A stretch of 64,000 bases of DNA from NCBI RefSeq assembly GCF_014651895.1, contig NZ_BMXT01000003.1, positions 1 to 64,000 on the forward strand. Reading direction: 5' to 3'. The position numbers and the translations under genes were made by a program. A model generated the notes under the pieces. That model saw only the letters and a program-made list of their open reading frames with translations, was not told the origin of the DNA and did no database searches. Source of the stretch: Rhodanobacter panaciterrae (lineage in GTDB: Bacteria > Pseudomonadota > Gammaproteobacteria > Xanthomonadales > Rhodanobacteraceae). Below are positions 40,466-50,036 of this stretch, in pieces. The stretch's first letter is position 1, and each line of letters starts with the position of its first letter.

Positions 40466-40620
40466 CGCGAAAGCCTAGCGGGCACCCCGTGACTTGCCTA
40501 GCCTGCGGCGGTCACCGCACAGGCGGGCATTCAGCGTGATCGCGATGGCATGAAGGTGCCGCGAATACCGGGTCGAGCGACTAAGCTGATGCACTTCCCT
40601 GCACCAGTACAGTCCACTCC

Positions 40621-41313
40621 ATGCCTGCAGCACGAAGCCCCTGGCGTTATCTGCGTGACCACGACATCCTGCATGCGGGTGTGGTGACCGTGCTGGCGGT
40701 GTTGTTGAGTGGCGGCCTGGTCTGGCTGGGTTACCTGATCCATGTCTGCCGGGTGGCTGCGCGCAGTCCGCTGGCACCGTCGCGACGGATGACGGCGCTG
40801 GTGTTCGGTCGCCGACTGGAGAACGATGCGCCGGAGCACGACTACCAGCTGCGTTTGCAACGCGTGCTGACCCTGGTCGAGCAGGGACGGACCGATCATG
40901 TCCTGCTGCTCGGCGGTTGCAGCGGCGGCCAGTGCAGCGAGGCGGCGGCCGGCCATGCATGGCTGCAGCAGCACGGACTGTCCGCCGAGGTTTGGGTGGA
41001 GCTGGAGCCGGATTCGATCGATTCGCTGGAGAACCTGCGTCAGGCGCGCCAGTTGCTGCAGGCGCAGGCGGATGGCGCCGAGTTGCCGCCGGTGGCCCTG
41101 ATCACCAGTCGCTACCATCTTGCCCGTTGCCTGCTGTTGGCGCGTCGGCTGGGTCTTGACGTTGTGCCGATCGCCGCCGAGCCGGCGATCTCCTGGCATG
41201 GGCGTTATCTGGGTCTACTGTTGATCGAATCCGGTTTTCTGATGTGGACCGACCTGGGCCTGCGCTGGGCGCAGTTGATCGGTCTTCGACGGATGCACGA
41301 GCGCATCAGCTGA
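40621..41313 (+). CDS. YdcF/SanA-like DUF218 membrane-anchored protein
   Basis: The 230-residue protein has one N-terminal transmembrane helix (about residues 19-40) and a DUF218 domain. The recognisable blocks are ALVFGRRLEN, DHVLLLGGCSGG, DSIDSLENLRQA and ALITSRYHLARC. DUF218 proteins include SanA, ElyC and YdcF, linked to envelope integrity and possibly binding nucleotides or sugars. The precise role is unknown. It is divergent from the KS gene and 88 bases before hemF on the same strand. Confidence 0.8.
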   Translation: MPAARSPWRYLRDHDILHAGVVTVLAVLLSGGLVWLGYLIHVCRVAARSPLAPSRRMTALVFGRRLENDAPEHDYQLRLQRVLTLVEQGRTDHVLLLGGCSGGQCSEAAAGHAWLQQHGLSAEVWVELEPDSIDSLENLRQARQLLQAQADGAELPPVALITSRYHLARCLLLARRLGLDVVPIAAEPAISWHGRYLGLLLIESGFLMWTDLGLRWAQLIGLRRMHERIS

Positions 41314-41371
41314 TCTGGTGCGGGTCGGCGTGACGCTGCGCCGCAGCCGTGCGTGCCGATGCACTTGCTAA

Positions 41372-42304
<933 letters not shown>

Positions 42305-42308
42305 AAGT

Positions 42309-42335
42309 ACGGCCCCGCCATGACGGCGGGGCCGT
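42309..42335 (+). terminator. Hairpin between hemF and the beta-solenoid gene
   Basis: An 11-bp stem (acggccccgcc / ggcggggccgt, 5-base loop) lies directly after hemF. No T run follows on the plus strand. On the minus strand gtacttttac follows, which is modestly T-rich, so it may serve the convergent gene better. Confidence 0.5.
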
Positions 42336-42347
42336 GGTCGGGGAAAC

Positions 42348-43013
42348 TCAGTTAGCCGGCGTCGCGCCGCTGAACTTCACCGGCGTGGCGCCCTTGACCG
42401 GGCCGATCTGCGCGCTGTCGCTGACCTTCAGCACCACGTCGCGACGAAACTCGAGGGTGCCCTGCACCACGGCGTGCGGGCCGATCACCACCACCGGCGT
42501 GCGGCTGTTGTTGTGGAACCAGCCACCGGGCTTGTCGACCAGGATGCCGCCTTCGACGTGCGAGTTCGCACCGATCGTGATATCGCCGCCGACCGTTTCG
42601 ATGCCGCCGGCCACATGGGCGTTGTCCAGCACGATCCCGCCGTTGACGTTGCCCAGCTTGCCGCCGACATCGGCGCCTTGCGCCAGGTGAATGCTGCCGT
42701 TGACCGTGCTCACTTCGCCGCTGACCCGGCTGGCACTGCCGATGCTGACCGCACCGTTGACCGTGCCCAGCTCGCTGGCCTGCGCCTTGTCGCCCAGTTC
42801 GACCGCGCCGTTGACGGTGCTGGCCTTGTGCACGACGGCGCCGCCAGCGATATGCACGGCGCCGTTGACGGTGCTGACATCACCGACTTGCTGGCCGGCC
42901 TCGACCTGCACCGTGCCGTTGACCTTGTCGATATCGTTGTCGCGCGCGGTCGCCAGCAGTGGCAGGCTCAGCGCCAGGGCGGCGAGGATGAGAATCGTCG
43001 GGGAACGACGCAT
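42348..43013 (-). CDS. Secreted beta-solenoid repeat protein, function unknown
   Basis: The 221-residue protein has a signal peptide (about residues 1-23, ending LLATA) and then a run of six imperfect 18-19-residue repeats, each starting VNG followed by a hydrophobic pair (VNGTV, VNGAV three times, VNGSI, VNGGI), with a related seventh unit VGGDI. A short Trp-containing segment and a final strand region close it. The repeat length and alternating pattern suggest a short beta-solenoid like a bactofilin rung stack, but exported. There is no lipobox. It may be a periplasmic or surface structural protein; the function is not known to me. Confidence 0.7.
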   Translation of the reverse strand: MRRSPTILILAALALSLPLLATARDNDIDKVNGTVQVEAGQQVGDVSTVNGAVHIAGGAVVHKASTVNGAVELGDKAQASELGTVNGAVSIGSASRVSGEVSTVNGSIHLAQGADVGGKLGNVNGGIVLDNAHVAGGIETVGGDITIGANSHVEGGILVDKPGGWFHNNSRTPVVVIGPHAVVQGTLEFRRDVVLKVSDSAQIGPVKGATPVKFSGATPAN

Positions 43014-43175
43014 GGCAATCTCCCTATGTGATTTGAGTGGCGTGGGTGGGTAGTGGCAGTAGGATGCTCCGCCCGCGCCGCGGGTTTAGCATGACCTGTG
43101 GCAGGGGCCGCATTTGACGATGCCGGGGCGGGCCTGCACCATTCCCGGTTCATTTCATCCAAGTTGGGCACCCCG

Positions 43176-43919
43176 ATGCACAAGCTCGTCCTGATCCGCC
43201 ACGGTCAATCCCAGTGGAACCTCGACAACCGCTTCAGCGGCTGGGCCGACGTCGACCTCACTGCGCAGGGCATGGCCGAAGCGCAGGAGGCCGGGCGGTT
43301 GCTGCAGGCGGATGGTTTCACCTTCGACGTGGCGCATACCTCGGTGCTCAAGCGCGCGGTGCGCACGCTGTGGGGTGTGCAGGACGCGATGGGCCTGATG
43401 TGGCTGCCGGTCGTCACCGACTGGCGCCTCAACGAGCGCCACTACGGCGCGCTGACCGGCCTCAACAAGGCCGAGACGGCGGCGAAGTACGGCGAGGACC
43501 AGGTCAAGATCTGGCGCCGCAGCTACGACATCCCGCCGCCGCCGCTGGAGCGCAGCGCGAACGAGTCGGTGCACGATCCGCGTTACGCCACGCTCGATCC
43601 GAAAGAAATTCCCGACACCGAATGCCTGAAGGACACCGTGGCGCGCGTGATGCCGTACTGGGACGAGGTGCTGGCGCCGGCGATCCGCGCCGGCCAGCGC
43701 GTGCTGGTGGCCGCGCACGGCAACTCGCTGCGTGCGCTGGTGAAATACCTGGACGGCATCTCCGACGAGGCCATCGTCGAGCTGAACATCCCCAACGGCG
43801 TGCCGCTGGTGTACGAGTTCGACGAGCATCTCAAGCCGTTGCGCCATTACTACCTGGGCGATGCCGAAGCGATCGCGGCGAAGATGGCCGCGGTGGCGAA
43901 CCAGGGCAAGGCGAAGTAG
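43176..43919 (+). CDS. gpmA: 2,3-bisphosphoglycerate-dependent phosphoglycerate mutase
   Basis: The 247-residue enzyme starts [15 protein letters not shown], where the His in RHG is the phosphorylated catalytic residue. It also has [12 protein letters not shown] and the [16 protein letters not shown] block with the second active-site His. It interconverts 3- and 2-phosphoglycerate in glycolysis. Length matches the dPGM family. The ATG at 43176 is chosen by homology; 26 open codons upstream are not part of the family. Confidence 0.97.
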   Translation: MHKLVLIRHGQSQWNLDNRFSGWADVDLTAQGMAEAQEAGRLLQADGFTFDVAHTSVLKRAVRTLWGVQDAMGLMWLPVVTDWRLNERHYGALTGLNKAETAAKYGEDQVKIWRRSYDIPPPPLERSANESVHDPRYATLDPKEIPDTECLKDTVARVMPYWDEVLAPAIRAGQRVLVAAHGNSLRALVKYLDGISDEAIVELNIPNGVPLVYEFDEHLKPLRHYYLGDAEAIAAKMAAVANQGKAK

Positions 43920-43925
43920 GTCGGC

Positions 43926-44303
43926 ATGATGTCCGGTGCGAGCTCACCGAAAGCGATGGCCGCCGCACTCACCGACTACTGGTCGCCACGAGTGGTCGGT
44001 GAAGTCGATGACAGCTATATCAAGGTGGCCAAGGTCCGTGGTTCGCTGTGCTGGCACAGCCACGATGACGAGGATGAGTTGTTTCTCATCCTGAAGGGAC
44101 ATCTGCGCATCGAGCTGGAGCATGCCGCGCCGGTCGAGCTGGATGAAGGCGAGATGTTCGTGGTGCCCAAGGGCATGCGGCACAATCCGGTGGCCGAGCA
44201 GGAATGCCTGCTGATGCTGATCGAGCGCAAGTCGACCCTGCACACCGGCAACGTCGTGACGGAGCGGACGCGTTCGCTGGCCGAGCAGCTCGGGGCCGGC
44301 TGA
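43926..44303 (+). CDS. Small cupin-domain protein
   Basis: The 125-residue single cupin has both metal-binding motifs in recognisable form: WHSHDDEDELFLILKGHL (His-X-His and Glu) and PKGMRHNPVAEQ (second His). Many such proteins are of the 'cupin domain-containing, mannose-6-phosphate isomerase-like' type, and the substrate cannot be told. It begins 6 bases after gpmA and may be co-transcribed with it. Confidence 0.85.
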   Translation: MMSGASSPKAMAAALTDYWSPRVVGEVDDSYIKVAKVRGSLCWHSHDDEDELFLILKGHLRIELEHAAPVELDEGEMFVVPKGMRHNPVAEQECLLMLIERKSTLHTGNVVTERTRSLAEQLGAG

Positions 44304-44400
44304 GCCCGTACCTGGGGTCCTGGCGAAGGGTGACAAACATCAGTCGTCAGCCGCGCTTCGCTCGACTAAGCTGGGTACTGTCCATCCCACGGTGCCGTCC

Positions 44401-44961
44401 ATGCCTGCCCATCTGACCAATTACCTGATCATGTTGCCGCTGCTGGCCTGGATGGTGTGGCGGCGCGTGAGCCGCCAGTTCGGGCGCCAGCCGATCCAGC
44501 GCAAGCGGATGATCTTCCGCATCGCGGTGTTTTCGGTCATCGGTGTCCTGCTCGCACTCAGCGGCTTTCACAAGATCGAACTGGCCGAGGGATTGTTGGG
44601 TGGCGCGCTGATCGGCGCCGTGCTGGGTCTGCTTGGCATACGGTTGACCCGTTTCGAAGTCGATCCGGTCAAGGGTGACTGCTATGTGCCGAACCCATGG
44701 ATCGGTGCGTTGCTCACGGTGCTGCTGCTCGGTCGGTTGGTCTGGCGCTTGATGGTGGTGCTGCCGCAGATGCAGCAGGCATCGGCGGCCGCGACGCAGG
44801 CGGCGGATTACCAGGGGCAACCGTTGGCCGGCTATACCTCCAGCCCACTCACCATGCTGGTGATCGGTCTGCTGGTCGGTTACTACGTCGTGTATTTCAG
44901 CGGCCTGCTGATCCATCACCGTCGTTTCCAGCGTACACATCCGGGTACGACGGCGGCGTAA
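44401..44961 (+). CDS. CcdC-like/DUF1453 membrane protein
   Basis: The 186-residue protein has four predicted transmembrane helices (about residues 6-20, 40-56, 98-118 and 150-172), separated by a basic loop RRVSRQFGRQPIQRKRM and a polar segment near 75-95 (RLTRFEVDPVKGDCYVPNPW). This layout fits the CcdC-like/DUF1453 group. The function is unknown. I use the ATG at 44401; a GTG nine bases before it is less likely. It converges on the DJ-1/PfpI gene with a 9-base gap. Confidence 0.65.
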   Translation: MPAHLTNYLIMLPLLAWMVWRRVSRQFGRQPIQRKRMIFRIAVFSVIGVLLALSGFHKIELAEGLLGGALIGAVLGLLGIRLTRFEVDPVKGDCYVPNPWIGALLTVLLLGRLVWRLMVVLPQMQQASAAATQAADYQGQPLAGYTSSPLTMLVIGLLVGYYVVYFSGLLIHHRRFQRTHPGTTAA

Positions 44962-44970
44962 AGGCCGCGG

Positions 44971-45828
44971 TTACGGTCCGGCGAACATTGCCGAGAACTC
45001 CCGCGCGAAACGATGCACGTCGCCGGGCCATCGGGCGGACAGGTAGTTACCATCGCGCACCACGAACGCCGGTGAGGCGTCGTGTTCGCTGTCGCGGGCC
45101 AGACCATTCGTCTTGCGGCGGTAGTCCGGTGCATCGCGGGGTACGTCGAGAAAGTCGGTCGGCGCGGCCAGTGCACGCGTCACTTCCTGCTGCACCGACA
45201 TGTAGCCGGCGGGCTGACCAGGGGCTTCGAGATAGGTGCGGTAGTAATGCGGATCCCAGTAGCGGGTGATCCGCGCAGTCGACCAGGCCTTCTTCTCGAG
45301 TGCCCAGGTCAACGCGGTGGTGCGGCGACCGAACAGCACCGACTTTCCGTCCATCGAGCCGCTGCGCGCGGCCAGCAGCACGCCGTGGCAGATCGCCGCG
45401 ACCGGCTTGTCCGCCGCGAAGAACGCCGCGACCAGCGTCTGCAACAGCGGACTTTCCAGATACTCGCGCATGCCGCGTGCGCGATGGCCGCCCGGCAGCA
45501 GCAAGCCATCGAACGCCATGGCGTCCAGTGCATCCCAGCGCAGCGGCGCGCGGAACGCGGCGTCCCGCAGCATGGCCGCATAGGCCTTGCGGGCATTGGC
45601 GTTCGCGCGCAGCAGCAAGCCGACCAGGCGCAACCGGTTCAGTCCCGGCAGCCAGCCCCAAGGATCGAGGCCCACGCCGCCGACCATCAGTTCGTCGGCC
45701 GCGGCGGGCTGTCCGTTCGGTGTGGCGAAGATCACCTGATGACCCTCGTCGTGCAGCGTGCGCCAGCTCACCGCGACTTCCGATGGATCGAAGTCGCGGC
45801 GCGGCAGCGGGATCAGGATGCGGGCCAT
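44971..45828 (-). CDS. Large DJ-1/PfpI-family protein (GATase1-like)
   Basis: The 285-residue protein has the DJ-1/PfpI fold, with MARILIPLPRRDFDPSEVAV at the start, GLLLPGGHRARGMREYL near 108-124, and the nucleophile elbow AAICHG with Cys147-His148. Members act as glyoxalase III, protease or chaperone, so a precise activity cannot be assigned. It is about 80-100 residues longer than typical PfpI proteins; the extra sequence lies around residues 55-95 and in the C-terminal half (about 180-285). Confidence 0.8.
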   Translation of the reverse strand: MARILIPLPRRDFDPSEVAVSWRTLHDEGHQVIFATPNGQPAAADELMVGGVGLDPWGWLPGLNRLRLVGLLLRANANARKAYAAMLRDAAFRAPLRWDALDAMAFDGLLLPGGHRARGMREYLESPLLQTLVAAFFAADKPVAAICHGVLLAARSGSMDGKSVLFGRRTTALTWALEKKAWSTARITRYWDPHYYRTYLEAPGQPAGYMSVQQEVTRALAAPTDFLDVPRDAPDYRRKTNGLARDSEHDASPAFVVRDGNYLSARWPGDVHRFAREFSAMFAGP

Positions 45829-45875
45829 GACGGCGTGTTAGCTCACAGCGATCGGCTGCATGGCCCCGACGGAAT

Positions 45876-46268
45876 TCACGGCACGATGCTCACATCGATC
45901 TCGATCGGATAGCTGGCGTGGTCCGGCAGCTTCGGCGGTGCCGGCAGCGTCATCTTGCCCAGGCTGGTGGCGAGACAGTTGGCGACCGGCGTGGCCGGTT
46001 GCACGTCGATCCGGTGTGGCTTGCCGTCCGGCGCCACATCGGCGACCACGGTGAACGGCGATTTGTCCGCCGGCGTGTTGCTGACGATGCAGGCCTTCAG
46101 CGCGGCGGCGAACGGCTCGTTGATGTGGTTCCACAATTGCTTCTGATACGCCGGACCGGTGTTGCCGGCCTCGACCAGCCTGCCCTGCATCACGCGCGCG
46201 GTGAAGTTGTCGCCGGGCGTTCCCTGCGGGGCGCCCAGCAGCAGGGCAAGAGCGAGAAGGGCGGGCAT
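45876..46268 (-). CDS. Hypothetical exported protein
   Basis: The 130-residue protein has a short signal peptide (MPALLALALLLGAPQG). The C-terminal half (FTVVADVAPDGKPHRIDVQPATPVANCLATSL) recalls the 'VxxxPDGxV' strand-turn-strand of TonB-C/AgmX-like domains but lacks the rest. It has two cysteines that could pair in the periplasm. I take the ATG at 46268, with CCGGAA 8 bases upstream; the earlier TTG at 46286 adds six residues. Its function is not recognisable. Confidence 0.55.
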   Translation of the reverse strand: MPALLALALLLGAPQGTPGDNFTARVMQGRLVEAGNTGPAYQKQLWNHINEPFAAALKACIVSNTPADKSPFTVVADVAPDGKPHRIDVQPATPVANCLATSLGKMTLPAPPKLPDHASYPIEIDVSIVP

Positions 46269-46323
46269 GGGCAGTTCCGGTAGCAAGAGGCAGCGAGCAC
46301 GTTAGCAGTTCAGCCGCGCAGGT

Positions 46324-47442
46324 TCATTCGGCCCGGTGCCCCAGCGCCAGGTACGCCTCGCTCTGCATCTCGATCAGGCGCGACTCGGTGCGGCCGAATT
46401 CGGCGCGCAGGCGTTCGCCGTCGTACAGCTCGGTGATCGGCGCGGCGGCCGACAGCACCAGTTTCACGTGACGGTCGTAGAACTCATCGACCAATTGCAC
46501 GAAGCGCTTCGCCGCGTCCTCGCTGTAGATGCTGAACTGCGGCACGTTTTCGATGATGATCGCCGGGCCGGCCTTGGCTAGCGCGATGTAGTCGGCGACC
46601 GCGCGCGGGCCTTCGCACAGGGCATCGAAGTCGAACCACAGGATGTTGTCGGCACCCTTGCGATAGGGGATGTCGCGGCCGTTGATGTGCAGCATCCCGT
46701 CCTGTTGCACGGTGCCGCTGGCCTGGCTGGCGAAGATGCGTTCGAGTGCGCGGTGGGCCTCGGCGCCGGGCGGCGTGAGATACACCGGTGCCTGGGTCAG
46801 CGCGCGCAGGCGCCAATCACGCGACGAAGCCATCTCGACTACGTGGCAGCGTTGTTCGATCAGCGCGATGGCGGGCAGGAAGCGCGCGCGCTGCAGGCCG
46901 TCCTTGTACAGGTTCGCCGGTGCGGTGTTGGACGTGGTGACCAAAGTTACGCCGCGCGCGAACAGCGCATCGAGCAGGTTGGCCAGGATCATCGCGTCGC
47001 CGATGTCGTTGACCAGGAACTCGTCCAGGCACAGCACGCGGCAGCGGGAGGCGAGTTCGGCCGCGACCTCGACCAGCGGACTCTGCCGCTCGCCCAGCGC
47101 ACGCAGGCTCGCGTGCACTTCGCCCATGAAGCGGTGGTAGTGCCGCCGCAACGCGACGCCATGCGGCAGGCTGGCCACGAACAGATCCATCAGGAAGGTC
47201 TTGCCGCGACCGACCGTGCCCCACAGGTACAGGCCGGGTATGGCTTCGGGCGACTCGTTGCCGAGCAGGGATTTCAGCCGTCCAAACAGACCGCCATTGG
47301 TTTCAGGCTGGGCGCACAGTGCCGCATGCAAGCGATCGAACTCGGGCAACAGCGCCAGCTGGGTCGGGTCGGACTCCCAGCGATGCGCGGCGACGCCTTC
47401 CTGGTAGCGCGCACTGGGCGCAAGCGATGGGGTTTCACTCAT
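46324..47442 (-). CDS. zapE: Cell-division ATPase ZapE (AFG1-like)
   Basis: The 372-residue protein has Walker A GTVGRGKT at 75-82, Walker B LCLDEF near 135-140, and the AFG1-type blocks RHYHRFMGEVHASLR and SNTAPANLYKDGLQRARFLPAI. ZapE binds FtsZ and destabilises Z-ring filaments late in division in E. coli, and mitochondrial AFG1/LACE1 is the relative. Length is normal. It lies in a minus-strand row with the hydrolase upstream (55-base gap). Confidence 0.93.
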   Translation of the reverse strand: MSETPSLAPSARYQEGVAAHRWESDPTQLALLPEFDRLHAALCAQPETNGGLFGRLKSLLGNESPEAIPGLYLWGTVGRGKTFLMDLFVASLPHGVALRRHYHRFMGEVHASLRALGERQSPLVEVAAELASRCRVLCLDEFLVNDIGDAMILANLLDALFARGVTLVTTSNTAPANLYKDGLQRARFLPAIALIEQRCHVVEMASSRDWRLRALTQAPVYLTPPGAEAHRALERIFASQASGTVQQDGMLHINGRDIPYRKGADNILWFDFDALCEGPRAVADYIALAKAGPAIIIENVPQFSIYSEDAAKRFVQLVDEFYDRHVKLVLSAAAPITELYDGERLRAEFGRTESRLIEMQSEAYLALGHRAE

Positions 47443-47497
47443 GGAGCGGCGTCTTGGATGATTGGATGGACGAGCGTCAGGCGTTGGGCGACATGCT

Positions 47498-48187
47498 TCA
47501 CGACTGACGCGGTGGCGGCAGCCAGTCGAGCACGGCGTGTTTGACCGCGCCGCGCAGATCCATCAGCCGGCGATGGAAGAAGTGGCCGGTCTCGGGCATG
47601 CGCACCAGTTCCGGCGGCACCTCGAGGCTGTCGATCCAGTCGAATACGGCCTGCGGCTCGACTACCTCGTCTTCCTCGCCCATCACCACCAACCACGGAC
47701 AGCCGGGCGGGGTGAGCGATGCGAATGACCAGCGGCCGGCCGGCGGAGCGATGCTGATCAGCGCCCTGGCCTGCAGCTTGGCGGCGTTGCGAATCGTGAC
47801 ATAGCTGCCGAACGAGAAGCCGGCCAGCCACAGCGTATCGTCCGGCCGCGTGCAGCGCACCCAGGCGACCACGGCGGCCAGGTCATCGCCTTCACCGTCA
47901 CCGTTGTCGTAGACGCCGGCGGAGGAGCCGGTACCGCGGAAGTTGAAGCGCACGGTGTCCAGTCCGGATTCGCGCAACGAGCGATCGAGCATGGTCACCA
48001 CCTTGTTGTGCATGGTGCCGCCCTGCACCGGGTTCGGGTGACAGATCACCGCGACGCCGCGACGCGCGACGGTCGGCTCGGCGACGTCGCTGATGGTTTC
48101 GAGCTTGCCGGTGGGGCCGTCGAGCATGAAACTGGCGGCGACATCCGGAAAGCTGGCAGGGTCGGCGGGGAGCTCGGTGGGATTCAT
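47498..48187 (-). CDS. Alpha/beta hydrolase of the dienelactone hydrolase-like COG2945 type
   Basis: The 229-residue hydrolase has the family's HPNPVQGGTMHNKVV oxyanion block (50-64), RFNFRGTGSSAG (80-91), the nucleophile elbow GFSFGS with Ser125, the Asp-containing EEDEVVEP, and the His in PETGHFFH. These are the marks of COG2945 hydrolases, whose physiological substrate is unknown. The ATG at 48187 is chosen because it gives the standard length; the frame is open for 222 more codons upstream, overlapping the divergent gene, and those are spurious. Confidence 0.87.
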   Translation of the reverse strand: MNPTELPADPASFPDVAASFMLDGPTGKLETISDVAEPTVARRGVAVICHPNPVQGGTMHNKVVTMLDRSLRESGLDTVRFNFRGTGSSAGVYDNGDGEGDDLAAVVAWVRCTRPDDTLWLAGFSFGSYVTIRNAAKLQARALISIAPPAGRWSFASLTPPGCPWLVVMGEEDEVVEPQAVFDWIDSLEVPPELVRMPETGHFFHRRLMDLRGAVKHAVLDWLPPPRQS

Positions 48188-48235
48188 GCACACGATGATA
48201 ACCGCCGCTGCGCTTTGCCGCCGCGGGCGCCGTCG

Positions 48236-48829
48236 ATGAACCATCTGGCGCATGCGCTGCTCGCTGGCGACGACGAGTGGTTGCAACTGGGCGGCATGCT
48301 CGGCGACTTCGTGCACGGCCAGCCCGATCCGCAGCTGTACCCGCAACGTGCGGTCACCGGCATCCGCCTGCATCGCGCGATCGACGTGTATACCGACGCC
48401 CACCCCGAGGTGCTGGCAGCCAAGGCGTTGCTGCCGCCGCCGTACCGGCGTTATGCCGGCATCCTGCTGGATATGTGGTTCGATCATTGTCTGGCGCGGG
48501 ACTTTCCGCGCTGGAGTGCGCAGTCGCTGGAGGCGTATTCGGTAGCGTTGCGTGCGTTGCTGCAGCGGCACGATGCGCTGTTGCCGCCGGAGTTGCGGCG
48601 GTTTCGTGGCTATATGAGTGCGCATGACTTGCCCGCCGGGTATGCCGATCGCGCGATGCTGGGGCAAGCACTGGCGGGAATCGGCCAGCGTTTGAGCCGG
48701 GCCAATCCGCTGGATTCGGCATTGCCGGTGCTGGTGCAACGGGAAGTTGAGCTGCAGGTGCGCTTCGAGGCGTTCTTTCCGCAGCTGCAGGGATTTGCGC
48801 GTGAGTGGGTTGCGGAGCACACGGAGTGA
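48236..48829 (+). CDS. acpH: Acyl-carrier-protein phosphodiesterase-like (DUF479) protein
   Basis: The 197-residue protein starts MNHLAHALLAGDDEWLQLGGMLGDFV, the signature of AcpH/DUF479 proteins, with LHRAIDVYTDAHPEV and DMWFDHCLARDF following (metal-binding His and Asp residues of an HD-like fold). AcpH removes 4'-phosphopantetheine from ACP. The ATG at 48236 is chosen by homology, since the frame is open 76 codons further up across the divergent hydrolase. Whether it acts on the pigment ACP in this window is not known. Confidence 0.88.
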   Translation: MNHLAHALLAGDDEWLQLGGMLGDFVHGQPDPQLYPQRAVTGIRLHRAIDVYTDAHPEVLAAKALLPPPYRRYAGILLDMWFDHCLARDFPRWSAQSLEAYSVALRALLQRHDALLPPELRRFRGYMSAHDLPAGYADRAMLGQALAGIGQRLSRANPLDSALPVLVQREVELQVRFEAFFPQLQGFAREWVAEHTE

Positions 48830-48835
48830 GCGTCT

Positions 48836-48945
48836 GTACTCCCTACCCTGCAATGCAGGGGAGGGCTGGGGAGGGGTGCTTTTGATCTTCTCGCATGCCG
48901 GAGCTCCCTCTCCCCAACCCTCTCTCCACGGGGGAGAGGGGGCAA
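48836..48945. repeat. Xanthomonadales-type intergenic inverted-repeat element
   Basis: Two modules face each other: a G-rich one (ggggagggctggggaggg near 48857-48875, led by ccctgca/tgcaggg) and a C-rich one (ctccctctccccaaccctct from 48904, with its own ctctcc...ggagag hairpin). They are imperfect inverted copies. I recall this motif as abundant between genes in Xanthomonadaceae; no second copy is evident in this window. Confidence 0.7.
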
Positions 48946-48978
48946 ACGAAAACGCCGCCCTTTTCAGGGCGGCGTTTG
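48943..48978 (-). terminator. Terminator of the cytochrome c gene
   Basis: A perfect 11-bp stem (aaacgccgccc 48950-48960 / gggcggcgttt 48967-48977) with a 6-base loop reads into ttttcgttt on the minus strand, 26 bases after the cytochrome stop codon. Confidence 0.85.
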
Positions 48979-49003
48979 GCGAAAGCTTGTTGGATCAAGC
49001 CAA

Positions 49004-49525
49004 TTACTTGGCTTGATCGACAATCCAGTGCACGGCGTTCTTCACCTGTTCGTCGGTGAGCGCCGGGTTGCCGCCCTTCGGCGGCATGAAGTTGCCGTCC
49101 GGGCCGTGGTAACCCTCGATCGCGTGCTTGACCAGGGTGTCGATGCCTTCGGCGATGCGCGGGCTCCACATGGCCTTGTCACCGACCTTGGGTGCGCCGG
49201 CCACGCCGGAAGTGTGGCAGCTGGTGCACAGGTGATCGAAGATTTCCTTGCCGTCGGTGGTGCCGCCGTAGGCGACCTGCGAGGCAGCGGCCTTGGCGGC
49301 GGCATCGGCGGCCGCCTGCATCGCGGCGCGACCGGTGTTGCCGGCGTAGACGGCGCCGGCCGGCGCGATCCGCTCGGTGACCTTGGCCGGCTGGTCCGGG
49401 TTGGTTTCGTGCGGCTCGTGCTCGTAGATCGCCAGTGCCGTGAAGATCAGGATCACCGTCAGTACCGCCAGACCGCCAATCATGACCGAAAACTGGCGCA
49501 AGACGCTCTGATCGGATTTGCTCAT
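49004..49525 (-). CDS. Membrane-anchored cytochrome c5-type protein
   Basis: The 173-residue protein has an uncleaved N-terminal membrane anchor (about residues 13-33), an Ala-rich linker (about 65-85), and a single c-type haem domain. The CTSCH motif uses Cys100, Cys103 and His104, and Met147 in NFMPPKGG is the likely axial ligand. This is the cytochrome c5 layout; it would carry electrons in the periplasm, for example to a terminal oxidase. The ATG at 49525 gives the anchor directly; 122 open codons upstream are spurious. It is monocistronic. Confidence 0.9.
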   Translation of the reverse strand: MSKSDQSVLRQFSVMIGGLAVLTVILIFTALAIYEHEPHETNPDQPAKVTERIAPAGAVYAGNTGRAAMQAAADAAAKAAASQVAYGGTTDGKEIFDHLCTSCHTSGVAGAPKVGDKAMWSPRIAEGIDTLVKHAIEGYHGPDGNFMPPKGGNPALTDEQVKNAVHWIVDQAK

Positions 49526-50036
49526 GGGACCGCTCACGCACGTACTCCTGTCAGTGGGCAGCGCGGAACGCCACGATGGCTGCTCCGACCTGCCTGAATT
49601 GCCTGTACTGTCGCACCGGTCTGGCGAACTCATCCCGGCGTGGATTGTCGTACTTGGAGGTACGACACGAATATCGCTTGCCAGCCAACCCCGGTGGCGG
49701 GGTCGGAAGGCAACCAGTCGCGGATTATAAACGAAGCGCGCGGCAAGTTTCAGGCCTCGATGCGGGATGCCGACGGTGTCGCCCGGTTTTCGTACGGCCG
49801 GCCGCAGGCCTTGATGCAAGCCATGTAACGGTCGCCCCTGCCATCGGTCATGCCCCACCCCTGTCAACCGGCATTGTTCAAGTTCGTTCAACTGCCCCTA
49901 TGCTTTCGCCCCAGAGGAGTCGGTCGGACATTGTCCCCGCGGGTGAAACCGACAAACTCCATACACATCAGATATGCATACTGCGTGATGGTGTGCCATG
50001 TGGCCGCGCCGTTTCAGTTAAGTCCAGGAGTTTCAC
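49526..50036. other. 511-bp divergent intergenic region (cytochrome c5 / RND operon)
   Basis: No convincing gene: the small open frames here lack ribosome sites and domain features. It holds a minus-strand promoter for the cytochrome gene (49724-49753), an 8-bp perfect hairpin in that leader (tgtcgtac/gtacgaca, 49646-49667), and on the plus strand two direct GTTCAA repeats 10 bases apart (49876-49891) ahead of a TATGCT -10-like element (49899-49904), presumably the RND operon control region. Confidence 0.6.
49724..49753 (-). promoter_or_regulatory. Predicted promoter of the cytochrome c5-like gene
   Basis: On the minus strand a perfect TATAAT (49729-49724) follows CTGAAA (49753-49748, four of six) after 18 bases. 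The leader would be about 190 nt and would contain the hairpin at 49646-49667. Confidence 0.5.

Noticed and set aside
42348..43013. VNG repeats as a DNA-level repeat or CRISPR-like array
   Set aside because: The periodicity is at the protein level (54-57 bases with varied codons) inside a normal coding frame, without identical repeats.
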